DNA from: Streptomyces ruber
GTDB lineage: Bacteria > Actinomycetota > Actinomycetes > Streptomycetales > Streptomycetaceae
Assembly (NCBI RefSeq): GCF_014648075.1
Contig: NZ_BMQK01000003.1
Location: 558,001 to 622,000, forward strand
Length of the DNA: 64,000 bases
Direction of reading: 5' to 3'
The first letter of the stretch is position 1; the number at the start of each line of letters is the position of its first letter. Both the position numbers and the translations under genes were made by a program. The notes below the pieces were generated by a model. That model was not told the origin of the DNA, ran no database searches, and saw only the letters and a program-made list of their open reading frames with translations. Positions 1 through 8,326 of this stretch are shown one piece after another.

Positions 1-852
1 CGGGGAACCCCCGGCCGCTCCGGCCGCCGGGCGGAGCTCGCCGCCGAACGTCCGGATACCGCTGTACTGGAGCACCGGGTACCCGGCGCGGGCGTCGATG
101 TAGACCTCGCGCAGCACGGGCTCGCCGCTCGCCGGGTCGGTACCGCGCACGCTGACGTGCCGGGTGAGGACGCCCGTCCCGGTGGGCAGGACGACGAGCC
201 CGCGGGCGGTGCCCTCCAGCGGCGGCCGTGTCCCGTCGTCCTCCGCGTGCGACGGCGCCGCGGCGAAGCCGGTGTCCGTCAGGCCGGCGAGGACGGCGTC
301 GACGGCGCGTTCGACGGCGAGCGCCTCACCGACCTGCGCCGTCGCGCCGGTGGTGAGCTCGGTGAAGTACTTGCCGGAGGTACCGGTGACGACCCGCCGG
401 CCGTCCTCCCGCTCCATGCGGACGACGTACTGCCCGCCGAGGACGGGCACGCCGCGGTGCCGCTGCTGGAGCCGTACCACCTCGTGGCCGCCCGCGGAGG
501 TGGTCCCGGCGGGCGTCAGATCGCGCTCGGCGTCGGCGATCCGGTACCGCCCCCGCTCGGCGTCCAGGTGGGCGCGGGCCGCGTCCGCCGCGCTGCCGGC
601 GGCCGGCGCCTGCTCACGAATGCCCCGTACCAGCGCCGGTGTCTCCGTCCGCTGTCCCGGGAGCACTTCCCCGGGGCTCGGCGGCGGTGCGGCTGCCGCC
701 GCCGTCACGGCGCCGGCGGGAGCCGCGGAGACGACGAGTGCGGCGGCGCCGAACAGCGCCACCGCACCTGGTAATCCGATCGGTCGTGCTCCGCGGCCGG
801 CGCTGCGGCCGCCCGCTCTCCCGGTTCTCCTGGTTCTCCTGGGATGACGCAC
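1..852 (-). CDS. Secreted thermolysin-type (M4/M36-like) metallopeptidase, N-terminal part only
   Basis: Minus-strand reading from a GTG at 852 stays open to the window edge, giving 284 residues of a longer protein. Upstream lies a G-rich ribosome site (GGGGAG) close to the GTG. The N-terminus is Arg-rich, followed by a hydrophobic Ala/Val stretch and Ala-Pro-Ala sites, as in an exported protein. The next part (about residues 60-150) reads like the FTP propeptide of thermolysin/fungalysin peptidases: HEVVRLQQRHRGVPVLGGQY, then a GTSGKYF segment, then a PepSY-like portion. The HExxH catalytic domain should lie beyond base 1 and is not visible, so the catalytic class is inferred from the propeptide. 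Likely role: extracellular proteolysis after autoprocessing. Confidence 0.8.
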   Translation of the reverse strand, partial: MRHPRRTRRTGRAGGRSAGRGARPIGLPGAVALFGAAALVVSAAPAGAVTAAAAAPPPSPGEVLPGQRTETPALVRGIREQAPAAGSAADAARAHLDAERGRYRIADAERDLTPAGTTSAGGHEVVRLQQRHRGVPVLGGQYVVRMEREDGRRVVTGTSGKYFTELTTGATAQVGEALAVERAVDAVLAGLTDTGFAAAPSHAEDDGTRPPLEGTARGLVVLPTGTGVLTRHVSVRGTDPASGEPVLREVYIDARAGYPVLQYSGIRTFGGELRPAAGAAGGSP

Positions 853-989
853 GGTCTCCCCACCCCCCTTGTCAGTGGCGCCGGACGGCGGAGCGCGGCC
901 CGGCAGGAGGCCATCGAACCGGTGATGCGGTGCCTCATCAATGGGGAGTGGGAGACGGCAGTCGAGTTCCGGCCGGTTCGCGCGGTGCC

Positions 990-1258
990 GTCACGCGGCG
1001 GGAAGCGCTGCTCGGCGATCCGGACGGCAGCATCGCCGGGCGGCGTTCCGGCTGCGCCGCCGGACAGGTCGACGCCGTCCTCGCCCGCGCCGCCGGCCGC
1101 GGGGAGACGGTGCCCGAGGCGGAGACGGTCGTCGACGGCGTCGTCGCACCCGTCATGTACCGAGTCCTCCTCGCCCCACCGGGCTCGACGCCGCGTACGC
1201 GCGCCGCCTCGTGGCGGAGGTGCTCGGCTCGGACACCGGGCGCCCCGCCGTGCCCCGA
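990..1258 (+). pseudogene. Remnant of a TetR-family regulator (C-terminal domain), frameshifted
   Basis: No intact gene fits here. One plus frame reads QVDAVLARAAGRGETVPEAE, then a VVDGVVAPVMYRVLLAP stretch, which is the ligand-domain end of many actinobacterial TetR regulators. The expected continuation (TGLDAAYARRLVAEVLG) lies in another frame, so a single-base frameshift falls near 1175-1180. The N-terminal helix-turn-helix is absent upstream, where the protease gene begins. This remnant accounts for most of the 427-base space between the protease and serine hydrolase genes. The TetR assignment is by recognition of the motif pattern, not by a search. Confidence 0.6.
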
Positions 1259-1279
1259 CGGAGCGCCCGGCCGTACGGC

Positions 1280-2632
1280 TCAGCGGCTCAGGCGCTCCAC
1301 CGAGAGCAGGGACGGGGCGTCGTCCGGGGCGGCCGACGGGAACGTGTCGGTGAGCGCCGTGACCACGTGGTTCCCGAACGCCGGGTCGATGGGGTTCGGC
1401 AGCTCGACGATCTCCTCGCCGCTCTCGTCGAACCGCTGGTATTTCGTCAGGTTGTAGCCGACGGCCAGCTGCCGGCGGCCGTCCTCGCTGGACAGCGCCA
1501 GGGTGCCCGCGCCGAAGACGATCCCGTCGTGTCCCCAGTACGAGCGGCCGCCGAGGGGCTGGGTGTAGATGCCCAGGCCGTAGCCCGCCGCCGAGCCCTC
1601 CGCCATGGGAACGGTGGTCTTCATGGCGCGCAGCGCCTCGGGGCCGAGCAGCTTCCCGCCGAGCAGCCGGCGGAAGAAGTCGTTGAGGTCCTGCGTGGTG
1701 GAGACCATCGCCCCGGCCGTGCCGAACAGGGACGCGTCGTAGACGCCGTAGTCGCGGGGCGGGTCGATGTAACCGTAGAACGACTCGTACATCCTCGCGT
1801 GCGGACCGGTGAGGCGCGGGGAGTCAGGGAAGTAGGTGTGCCGCAGCCCGGCCTCGCGGATCACCTCGCGGGTGATGTAGTCCTCGGCGTCCTGACCGGT
1901 GACCTTCTCGAGCAGCAGCCCGGCGACGATGTAGTTGGTGTTGGAGTAGGAGAAGGTGCCGCGCCGCGGGGCCGGCTCGGCGGCCAGACCGATCCGGACC
2001 AGTTCCTCGGGCTCCCAGTGCCGCAAGCGCGCTCCGTCGAGTGCCTTCCCCGGGTCCGTGGCGAGCTCGGGGAGGGCGCCCAGTATGTAGTCGCCGATGC
2101 CGCTGGTGTGGTTGAGCAGCATCCGCACCGTCACCTCGCGGCCGCGTTCGCCCCGTACGAGCTCGGGGAGGTAGCGGCCGATCGGCGCGTCCAGGTCGAT
2201 CCGTCCCCGCTGGACCTGCTGGAGGACGGCCACGGCGGTGAAGGTCTTGGTGACGCTGCCGATCCGGTGCTCGAAGTCCGCCCGCACCGGTCGCCCGGTG
2301 TCCACGTCGACGACCCCGGCGGCCCCCTTCCACCGGTCGGAACCGTCACGGACCGCCGAGTAGGCGCCGTACATCCCCGCCTGGTGGAGCGCGTCCAGCG
2401 TCTCACGCAGCGCCGTGCGGTCGAGGCCGCCGGTGCGGGACGTCGCGGACGGCCCGGACACGGTGGCCGTGAGGGAGACCGTGGACGCGCCGTCCGGTGC
2501 GGACGGCCGGGGCGCCGCCTGGGCCGGTACCGCCGCGACCGCCAGCGACAGGATCGCGGTCGACGCCGCCGCGGCCAGGTGGACTCTCCTCCGGGTCGGG
2601 CGGCGGCGGGTGCTCGGGCGGGCAAGGCGCAT
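1280..2632 (-). CDS. Secreted serine hydrolase, class C beta-lactamase / D-Ala-D-Ala carboxypeptidase family
   Basis: A 450-residue protein from the ATG at 2632, preceded by AGGAG at good spacing; the longer upstream reading has no such site. An Arg-rich N-terminus and hydrophobic segment ending near AQA (residue 39) form a signal peptide. The family motifs are in order: SVTK (126-129, nucleophile Ser and Lys), YSN (229-231) and HDG (368-370). This is the layout of the Streptomyces R61-type carboxypeptidases and esterases of the beta-lactamase/transpeptidase-like fold. Length is normal. The natural substrate (peptidoglycan peptide, ester or beta-lactam) cannot be told from sequence. It is monocistronic, with operator-like inverted repeats upstream. 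Confidence 0.9.
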   Translation of the reverse strand: MRLARPSTRRRPTRRRVHLAAAASTAILSLAVAAVPAQAAPRPSAPDGASTVSLTATVSGPSATSRTGGLDRTALRETLDALHQAGMYGAYSAVRDGSDRWKGAAGVVDVDTGRPVRADFEHRIGSVTKTFTAVAVLQQVQRGRIDLDAPIGRYLPELVRGERGREVTVRMLLNHTSGIGDYILGALPELATDPGKALDGARLRHWEPEELVRIGLAAEPAPRRGTFSYSNTNYIVAGLLLEKVTGQDAEDYITREVIREAGLRHTYFPDSPRLTGPHARMYESFYGYIDPPRDYGVYDASLFGTAGAMVSTTQDLNDFFRRLLGGKLLGPEALRAMKTTVPMAEGSAAGYGLGIYTQPLGGRSYWGHDGIVFGAGTLALSSEDGRRQLAVGYNLTKYQRFDESGEEIVELPNPIDPAFGNHVVTALTDTFPSAAPDDAPSLLSVERLSR

Positions 2633-2657
2633 GGTCGCTCCTGTCTCGCTGCGTGAC

Positions 2658-2762
2658 GCACATGTGGTCATGTGCATGGGGCACCCATCCTGACCGCCGG
2701 GCCCGGCGGGGGTCCTCCTCCCTCGGAACGACCTTGTGCACGCGGACGGATGACATGTGTCA
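2658..2762. promoter_or_regulatory. Two inverted repeats upstream of the serine hydrolase gene
   Basis: GCACATG-TGGT-CATGTGC (2658-2675) has perfect 7-base arms. TGACA-TG-TGTCA (2751-2762) has 5-base arms. Both carry an ACATGTG core. They lie 26 to 130 bases upstream of the minus-strand start at 2632, where an operator would be expected. The binding protein is unknown; no intact regulator gene is adjacent. Confidence 0.4.
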
Positions 2763-2835
2763 GGTATACGCCGCTCAGGCCAGGAAGATGCCGCGGGCGC
2801 GGCCCGGAGCGGTGCGACGCGGGTGAGGGGAACCG

Positions 2836-3456
2836 TCAGACATGGAGCTCGGGCGGGAAACCGGTCCAGCGCAGCTCCGCGGGAAGGTGACCCGTGTCGT
2901 TGTAGAGGAGCACGGAGGCGGGGCGGCCGGGTGCGTAACGGATGACCGTCAGCGCCGCGTTGGCGTGGTTCAGCCCGATCCAGCGCCACTTCGGCGCGTC
3001 CAGGGCGGCACGGACCAGCCAGCCGATGAGGAAGTTGTGCGTGACGACGAGCTCGTGGCGCGGCTCGTCGCCGTCGGCCGGCCCGGTGAACAGGGCGAGC
3101 GCCTCCCGCGCGAGCCGGGGCCCGGGCTCGCGCTCCTCCGGAGGGAACCGCGCCAGCCGCTCCAGGGTCGCGTCGGCCGACTCCGGTGGCAGCTCCTCCC
3201 GCGCCGGGAGGTACGGCAGGTAGTCGCCCGCGGCTTCCGAGGCGAAGAGGGGCACGCCGTCGAGCCGTTCACCGACCAGCCGCGCGGTCTGCGCCGCTCG
3301 CGGCAGCGGACCGTGGTGGACCGCCGAGAGCGCGGTGCCGCGCAGCCGCTCGCCGAGCAGCGCGGCCTGGCGGCGTCCCCTCGCCGTGAGTTCGCTCTCG
3401 TCCTCCGACGCCTCACCGTGCCGGGCCAGGTAGAGGTGGCGCGCAGCGGTTGCCAT
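2836..3456 (-). CDS. Histidine phosphatase superfamily (phosphoglycerate-mutase-like) protein
   Basis: A 206-residue protein from the ATG at 3456, chosen over a start 33 bases upstream because GGAGG lies five bases before it. The phosphohistidine signature LARHGE is at residues 10-15 (R12, H13, G14). A second conserved His sits in the VVTHN segment, as expected for the phosphate pocket. The protein is cytoplasmic with no signal or membrane segment. It follows the alpha/beta hydrolase gene by 58 bases on the same strand and may be co-transcribed. The family covers phosphatases for sugars, nucleotides and cofactors, so the substrate stays open. Confidence 0.85.
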   Translation of the reverse strand: MATAARHLYLARHGEASEDESELTARGRRQAALLGERLRGTALSAVHHGPLPRAAQTARLVGERLDGVPLFASEAAGDYLPYLPAREELPPESADATLERLARFPPEEREPGPRLAREALALFTGPADGDEPRHELVVTHNFLIGWLVRAALDAPKWRWIGLNHANAALTVIRYAPGRPASVLLYNDTGHLPAELRWTGFPPELHV

Positions 3457-3514
3457 GGAAGCCTCCAAGATCGTATGGCTGGCTTCCACGACGTCCGCCG
3501 GGGTGCCGCGGTTC

Positions 3515-4369
3515 CTACTCGGTGAGTCCCGCGAGTTCCGCCAGCACGCGGGCCGCCGGTGCCGGATCGACCAGCCACTTCAGGTGGCTGCCCGCGAGTG
3601 TGCGGACGTCGTACGGGTTGTCCGGCGTCAGCGCGTCGCCCTCGCGGATCAGCCGGTCCTGGAGGGCGGGCGGCATGATCGCGTCGTCGGCCAGCCGGAC
3701 GTAGGTCTTCGGGATCCGGCCCCAGGTGTCGGCCCGCGCCCGGTCGGCGGAGGTGCCGACGTCCAGGTTCTCGTCGGGCTGGAAGGTGTTCAGGAAGGTC
3801 AGGAACTCCTCGTCGGTGCCGTCGGCGAGCATGGTCGCCTTGAGCGCCGTGAGGGCGGCCGGGTCCGCGGTGCGGAAGTTGACGCGGAGCAGCCCCAGTT
3901 CGGCGGGGTTCCCGACCGCCGCCAGGGCCAGGGAGGCGACATCGGCCGTGGCCATCTCCGGCTCGGAGTGGTATTCGCCGACGGTGAGGTCGACGGGGCA
4001 CCAGGCCGACACGTAGACGATGCGGTCGATCAGGTCCGGCCGTGCGTTGGCCGCCGCGGTGGCCGTGACGCCACCGCGGCTGTGGGCGACCAGGATCACC
4101 GGCCCGTTCCGCTTGGCCCGTTCGAGGACGCCGATCAGGTGCGCCGCGTTGTCGGCGAGCGTGACGCCCTTGATGGAGCCGGGCGCCGTGGCGAACTCCT
4201 CGGTGACCTGCGGCGCCTGATAAGCCCGCGTGTAGGTCGCCGCGAAACCGTGGCCGGGCAGGTCCACGGCGACCGAACGGTGCCCCAGGAGGCCGAGTTC
4301 GGCCTGGAGCGGAGCGAAGGAGAAGGAGTTGGCGAAGGCTCCGTGCACGAGCACGAACGTCGGTTGCAT
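3515..4369 (-). CDS. Alpha/beta hydrolase
   Basis: A 284-residue protein. The start at 4369 is preferred because the oxyanion strand FVLVHGAF begins directly after it and GGGGAT lies upstream; the longer open frame adds only Pro/Arg-rich sequence. The nucleophile elbow is AHSRGG. There is a central cap region and a late GSHLKW segment that probably carries the catalytic His. It resembles the esterase/salicylate-esterase-like hydrolases common in Streptomyces. It is cytoplasmic and sits in line with the phosphatase gene. Specific substrate unknown. Confidence 0.85.
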   Translation of the reverse strand: MQPTFVLVHGAFANSFSFAPLQAELGLLGHRSVAVDLPGHGFAATYTRAYQAPQVTEEFATAPGSIKGVTLADNAAHLIGVLERAKRNGPVILVAHSRGGVTATAAANARPDLIDRIVYVSAWCPVDLTVGEYHSEPEMATADVASLALAAVGNPAELGLLRVNFRTADPAALTALKATMLADGTDEEFLTFLNTFQPDENLDVGTSADRARADTWGRIPKTYVRLADDAIMPPALQDRLIREGDALTPDNPYDVRTLAGSHLKWLVDPAPAARVLAELAGLTE

Positions 4370-4421
4370 GTGATCCCCGTTGTGGTGTTCCGGTGCGTGG
4401 CGGGTGCCACGGCGGCACACG

Positions 4422-5990
4422 CTACCCCGCGGAACTCCCCGGCGGCGGAGGCGGTGTCGGGGCACCGGCCGGCGGCGCGATCCTCGCGTGGGCGCGGGTC
4501 TCCGCGCCGGTGCCGGCGCCGGTGTCCGTGGCGGCCGTGGCCGGAACCGTGGCGGGACCGGGGGACCAGCCCCGGTCGACGACACGGATCTGCACGAGCC
4601 AGGCGGCGGCGAGGACGACCGCTCCGAGGGCGAGCATGCCGACGAGCCCGGCGGCGCCGTCGAGCTTGGCGACGTTGCCGAGGAGCGCGCCGAACCAGCC
4701 GAAGTCGGCGTCCCCGAAGGTGGTGTTGGCGTCGCCGAAGGTGCCCAGGACCTTCAGCAGCAGGGCGGGCAGGAACGTGATGAGCAGGCCGTTGAGGAAG
4801 GAGCCCACGACGGCGCCGCGGCGGCCGCCGGTGGCGTTGCCGTAGACACCGGCCGCGCCTCCGGTGAAGAAGTGCGGGACGAGGCCCGGCAGGACGAGCG
4901 CGAGGCCGAAGGCGGGGTTGAGGACCCAGATGAGGACGGCCAGGCCCGCGAGTCCGCCCAGGAAGCTGAAGATGAAGCCGATCAGGACGGCGTTCTGGGC
5001 GTACGGGAAGACGATCGGCGCGTCGAGGGCGGGCTTGGCGCCGGGGACGACGCGCTTCGCGATGCCCTGGAACGCGGGCACGAGCTCGCCCAGGATGGTG
5101 CGCACACCGAAGAGGATGACGGCGACGGCGATGCCGAACTGCAGGCCCTGCATCAGTGACTGCATGAGGTAGTCGCCCACGCCGGTGGCGGCGCCGCCGC
5201 TGCCGGCGAACGCCTCGAAGGCCGTGTCGCGGCCGGCCTTGGCGAGGAACAGCAGGCTCATCACCAGGTAGACGAGGACCATGGACAGGGCGGTGGCCAC
5301 CATGGAGTCGCGCAGGAAGCGCAGCCCCTCGGGCAGGCGCATGTCCTCGGTGCTGCGGCTCGGCCTGCCGATCCTGCCGACGAGCTGGCCGGTGGCACCG
5401 GAGGCGATGTAGCCGGCGGTGCCGAAGTGGCCGATGGCCACACTGTCGTTGCCGGTGACCTTCTTCGTCCAGGGATGGGCGAAGGCGGGCATGGCGACGA
5501 GCAGGATGCCCAGCAGCACACCGCCGCCGAGGACGACGGCGAGCGCGGACTGCCCGGCGGTGGCCATGACGATGGTCAGCATGGTCGCCATGAACAGCAT
5601 GTGGTGACCGGTGAGGAAGACGTAGCGCAGCGGCGTGAAGCGGGCCAGCAGAAGGCTGATCAGGAAGCCGACGATCATCAGCCAGGCGACGCGGGCGCCG
5701 AACTGCTCCTGGGCGATACCGGCGATGGCCTCGTTGGTGGGGATCACCCCGTGGGCACCGGTGGTGCCCTGGATCATCGTGCCCAGCGGGTCGAGCGCGG
5801 CGGTGACCAGCCCGGCCCCCGCGCTGACCAGCAGCAGCCCCAGGGTGGCCTTGATGGCGCCGCCCGCTATCTGCCCGGCCGTCTTCTTCAGGGCGACCAG
5901 GCCGACGGCGGTGATGATGCCGATCAGGTAGGCGGGCTGACTGAGGACTTCGTTGACGAGGAACTTGGCGAGACTGACGAGCCAGTCCAT
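4422..5990 (-). CDS. ulaA: PTS ascorbate-type transporter, subunit IIC
   Basis: A 522-residue polytopic membrane protein with about 11-12 hydrophobic segments, matching the UlaA/SgaT family of PTS permeases. Characteristic pieces are the N-terminal LVNEVLSQPAYLIGIITAVG, the LTGHHMLFMA loop and the GNDSVAIGHFGTAGY loop. It would form the channel through which an ascorbate-like sugar acid is translocated while being phosphorylated. The last 45 residues are a Pro/Ala-rich cytoplasmic tail of no known role. The gene follows the IIA-IIB gene by 20 bases, so the two form an operon. Ascorbate is assumed from the family; a related pentonate or other sugar is possible. Confidence 0.9.
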   Translation of the reverse strand: MDWLVSLAKFLVNEVLSQPAYLIGIITAVGLVALKKTAGQIAGGAIKATLGLLLVSAGAGLVTAALDPLGTMIQGTTGAHGVIPTNEAIAGIAQEQFGARVAWLMIVGFLISLLLARFTPLRYVFLTGHHMLFMATMLTIVMATAGQSALAVVLGGGVLLGILLVAMPAFAHPWTKKVTGNDSVAIGHFGTAGYIASGATGQLVGRIGRPSRSTEDMRLPEGLRFLRDSMVATALSMVLVYLVMSLLFLAKAGRDTAFEAFAGSGGAATGVGDYLMQSLMQGLQFGIAVAVILFGVRTILGELVPAFQGIAKRVVPGAKPALDAPIVFPYAQNAVLIGFIFSFLGGLAGLAVLIWVLNPAFGLALVLPGLVPHFFTGGAAGVYGNATGGRRGAVVGSFLNGLLITFLPALLLKVLGTFGDANTTFGDADFGWFGALLGNVAKLDGAAGLVGMLALGAVVLAAAWLVQIRVVDRGWSPGPATVPATAATDTGAGTGAETRAHARIAPPAGAPTPPPPPGSSAG

Positions 5991-6010
5991 GAGAATGCGT
6001 CCTTTCGCGT

Positions 6011-6799
6011 TCAGACGCTGTAGGTGTCCCGCAGGACGGCGTCGACCTCGGTGGTGCTGGTGAAGTCCTGGACGACCTTCACGGGCACCCCGACGTCGCC
6101 CAGCGTGCGGGCGATCTCGCGGGAGGTGAGGATGGCGACGGCCTCGGCGGCCTTGCCCTTGGCGGAGATGGTGTCGGTCGCCTCGACGGTGACGTGCGGG
6201 GACCAGCCCCAGCGGTCGAGGACCTGCTCGAGGGTGTTCTTCAGGAACAGACTGGTGCCCACGCCGTTGCCGCAGACGGTGAGGATCTTGTGCTGCGACG
6301 CGGCGGGGGCGGAGCCCTCGGCGGCATCGGTGCCGGCGGTGGCGGGGCGCTGCCCGCCGTCGAGGAGTCCGAGGACCTCCTCGGGTGTACGGGCGCGTTC
6401 CAGGGCCTCGCCGGTGGCCGGATCGGAGAGGACCCGGGCCAGCGCGGCCATGGCGTCGGTGTGCGCGGCGGAGTCGGTGGCCGCGAGGGCGACCACCAGA
6501 CCGACCGGGTCGTTGGCCTCGTGCCCGAACGGCACGGGACGGGCCAGGCGTACCCAGGACAGACCGGTCTTCAGCACGGCGGGCGAGGGGCGCGCGTGGG
6601 CGAAGGCGAGACCGGGCGCGATGACGATGTACGGGCCGTTCTCCTCGACGTTGGCCAGCATCTGCGCGGTGTAGTCGGCGGTGCTGATGCCGTCGTCGAC
6701 CAGTGCCCGGCCGGCCGCGCGGATCGCGGCGCGCCAGTCGCCGGCGTCCACGTCGAGCCGTACGGCGGCGGGGGAGAGCAGCGCGGTGAGTGCGTTCAT
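6011..6799 (-). CDS. PTS fusion protein, IIA (UlaC-like) and IIB (UlaB-like) domains
   Basis: 262 residues holding two cytoplasmic PTS domains that are often separate proteins. The IIA domain (about 1-150) is of the mannitol/fructose type, with the phosphorylated His in FAHARP (H68). A short Ala/Gly linker (about 151-168) leads to the IIB domain (about 169-262), with the phosphocysteine in TVCGNGVG (C176). Phosphate would pass from HPr to H68, then C176, then the sugar carried by the IIC protein encoded 20 bases downstream. GGAG stands about 10 bases before the ATG at 6799. No regulator gene adjoins, though inverted repeats lie upstream. Confidence 0.9.
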   Translation of the reverse strand: MNALTALLSPAAVRLDVDAGDWRAAIRAAGRALVDDGISTADYTAQMLANVEENGPYIVIAPGLAFAHARPSPAVLKTGLSWVRLARPVPFGHEANDPVGLVVALAATDSAAHTDAMAALARVLSDPATGEALERARTPEEVLGLLDGGQRPATAGTDAAEGSAPAASQHKILTVCGNGVGTSLFLKNTLEQVLDRWGWSPHVTVEATDTISAKGKAAEAVAILTSREIARTLGDVGVPVKVVQDFTSTTEVDAVLRDTYSV

Positions 6800-6876
6800 G
6801 ACGCGTCAACTCCGTTGATGAGCAGGGGAGCGGGCACACTTGTGGTGCCCGTGAGAAAAGGGGGGAGTGAGGCGTG

Positions 6877-7038
6877 CCGGTGACGTGACGCGCTCAGGAA
6901 GGACGCGTCACCGGACGCCGGACCGGCACGGCCACCCGTAACACGCGGGAGGGGCGGGTCGGCTCCGGCACGGCGGCCCCTGTCGGAACGGCGGGTGACG
7001 ACACCCGCGACGGAAGGTACGGCGCGCATCCTACCTTC
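6877..7038. promoter_or_regulatory. Divergent promoter region with three inverted repeats
   Basis: The 324 bases between the PTS operon (minus) and the DUF418 gene (plus) hold no plausible gene. They contain CCGGTGACG (6877-6885) paired with CGTCACCGG (6906-6914); a perfect hairpin GCGGGTG-ACGA-CACCCGC (6991-7008); and GAAGGTA (7013-7019) paired with TACCTTC (7032-7038). The last pair, with 19-base centre spacing, looks most like an operator. No consensus promoter was assigned with confidence. Confidence 0.4.
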
Positions 7039-7123
7039 GGAAGAAATACTGCATCGTTCGGTGTACGCCTGATTCGTCTCCGCGCACGACGATCGGCCCG
7101 GAGTACGCCGGGACGATGAAGAC

Positions 7124-8311
7124 ATGAGCGACATCGGCACCCGGGTCGAACCGGCGACGGCGCCCCCGGCACACGGACGACGGCTCGTCCTCCTGGACGT
7201 CCTCCGCGGGACGGCCGTCCTCGGCACCCTCATGACCAACGTCTGGATATTCACCGGCCCGGGAGCCGAGTGGGGCGTCCTCCAGTCCGGTACGGCCGAG
7301 GTGTCCTTCGCCTCGCCGGCCGACACCGCCGAGAGCGTGTTCGTGCTGCTCGCGAACGGCAAGTTCCTGTCGCTGCTGACCATCCTGTTCGGGGCCGGCC
7401 TGGCCATTCAGTACGGCTCGGCGGCACGGCGCGGGCAGCCCTGGCCGGGGCGCTACAAGTGGCGTGCGCTGTTCCTGTTCGCCGAGGGCACGCTGCACTT
7501 CGTGCTGGTCTTCGCGTGGGACGTGCTGATGGGGTACGCGGTCACCGCGCTGCTGGTGGCCTGGCTGCTGACCCGCTCGGAGCGGGCGCGGCGCCGGGTG
7601 ATGCGGTGGGCGGCGGGGGCGCACCTCACGGTGATCGGTCTGCTGACGGCCGTGCTCGTCCGTACCGGCCCCGAGGACGACGGCGGGGTCTCCCGGCAGG
7701 TCGTCGAGCTGTACGCGCACGGCGACTACCCGGACCAGGTCGCCTTCCGGCTCCAGAACGCGATCGCGCTGCGCATGGAGCCGGTGCTGACCTTCTTCCT
7801 GCTGGTGTTCCTCTTCCTGCTGGGCGTCCGGCTGTTCCGGGCGGGCGCGTTCGGCGCGGACGGCACCGGACGCCGCCTGCGGCTGCGCATGCTCGCCTGG
7901 GGGCTGGGACTCGGGCTGCCGCTGAACGTGGCGGTGGCGCTGGGCGGCCCGGACCTGTTCCTGCTGGACCGGTACGGCGTCGCCCCGCTGCTCGCCGTCG
8001 GGTACATCGGGCTGATCGGCGCGCTGGTGGACCGGGTGCGGCGGCCCGGCGCCCTGATGACGGGGCTCACCTCCGTCGGCCGTACGGCGATGTCCGGTTA
8101 CGTTCTGCAGAACGTGCTGTGCATGGTCGCCGCCTACGGCTTCGGACTGGGCCTGGCGACGCGGTTCGGCACCGGGGCGGGGCCGTGGTGGGTCATGGGG
8201 CTGTGGGCGGTGGTCTGCGCGGTGCTGATGGTGGGCTCCACGCTGTGGCTGCGACGGTTCACGGCGGGGCCGCTCGAGGCCCTGCAGAAGTGGGCGCTGC
8301 GCCGCCGCTGA
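7124..8311 (+). CDS. DUF418 family (YeiB-like) membrane protein
   Basis: 395 residues with a short hydrophilic N-terminus and about eight hydrophobic segments. The family's opening signature is present as LLDVLRGTAVLG followed by a TN pair. The C-terminal part GRTAMSGYVLQNVLCM matches the GRMALTNYL-like segment of DUF418 proteins. Function is not established; the family has been linked to envelope or transport roles. The gene stands alone, divergent from the PTS operon and convergent with ppk2, whose stop is only 15 bases away. The Shine-Dalgarno sequence is weak. Confidence 0.85.
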   Translation: MSDIGTRVEPATAPPAHGRRLVLLDVLRGTAVLGTLMTNVWIFTGPGAEWGVLQSGTAEVSFASPADTAESVFVLLANGKFLSLLTILFGAGLAIQYGSAARRGQPWPGRYKWRALFLFAEGTLHFVLVFAWDVLMGYAVTALLVAWLLTRSERARRRVMRWAAGAHLTVIGLLTAVLVRTGPEDDGGVSRQVVELYAHGDYPDQVAFRLQNAIALRMEPVLTFFLLVFLFLLGVRLFRAGAFGADGTGRRLRLRMLAWGLGLGLPLNVAVALGGPDLFLLDRYGVAPLLAVGYIGLIGALVDRVRRPGALMTGLTSVGRTAMSGYVLQNVLCMVAAYGFGLGLATRFGTGAGPWWVMGLWAVVCAVLMVGSTLWLRRFTAGPLEALQKWALRRR

Positions 8312-8326
8312 ACCGTCCGTTCACGT

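Noticed and set aside
6796..7407. Minus-strand open frame across the PTS/DUF418 gap
   Set aside because: Arg/Ser/Thr-rich translation that overlaps the DUF418 gene and has no ribosome site or family features.
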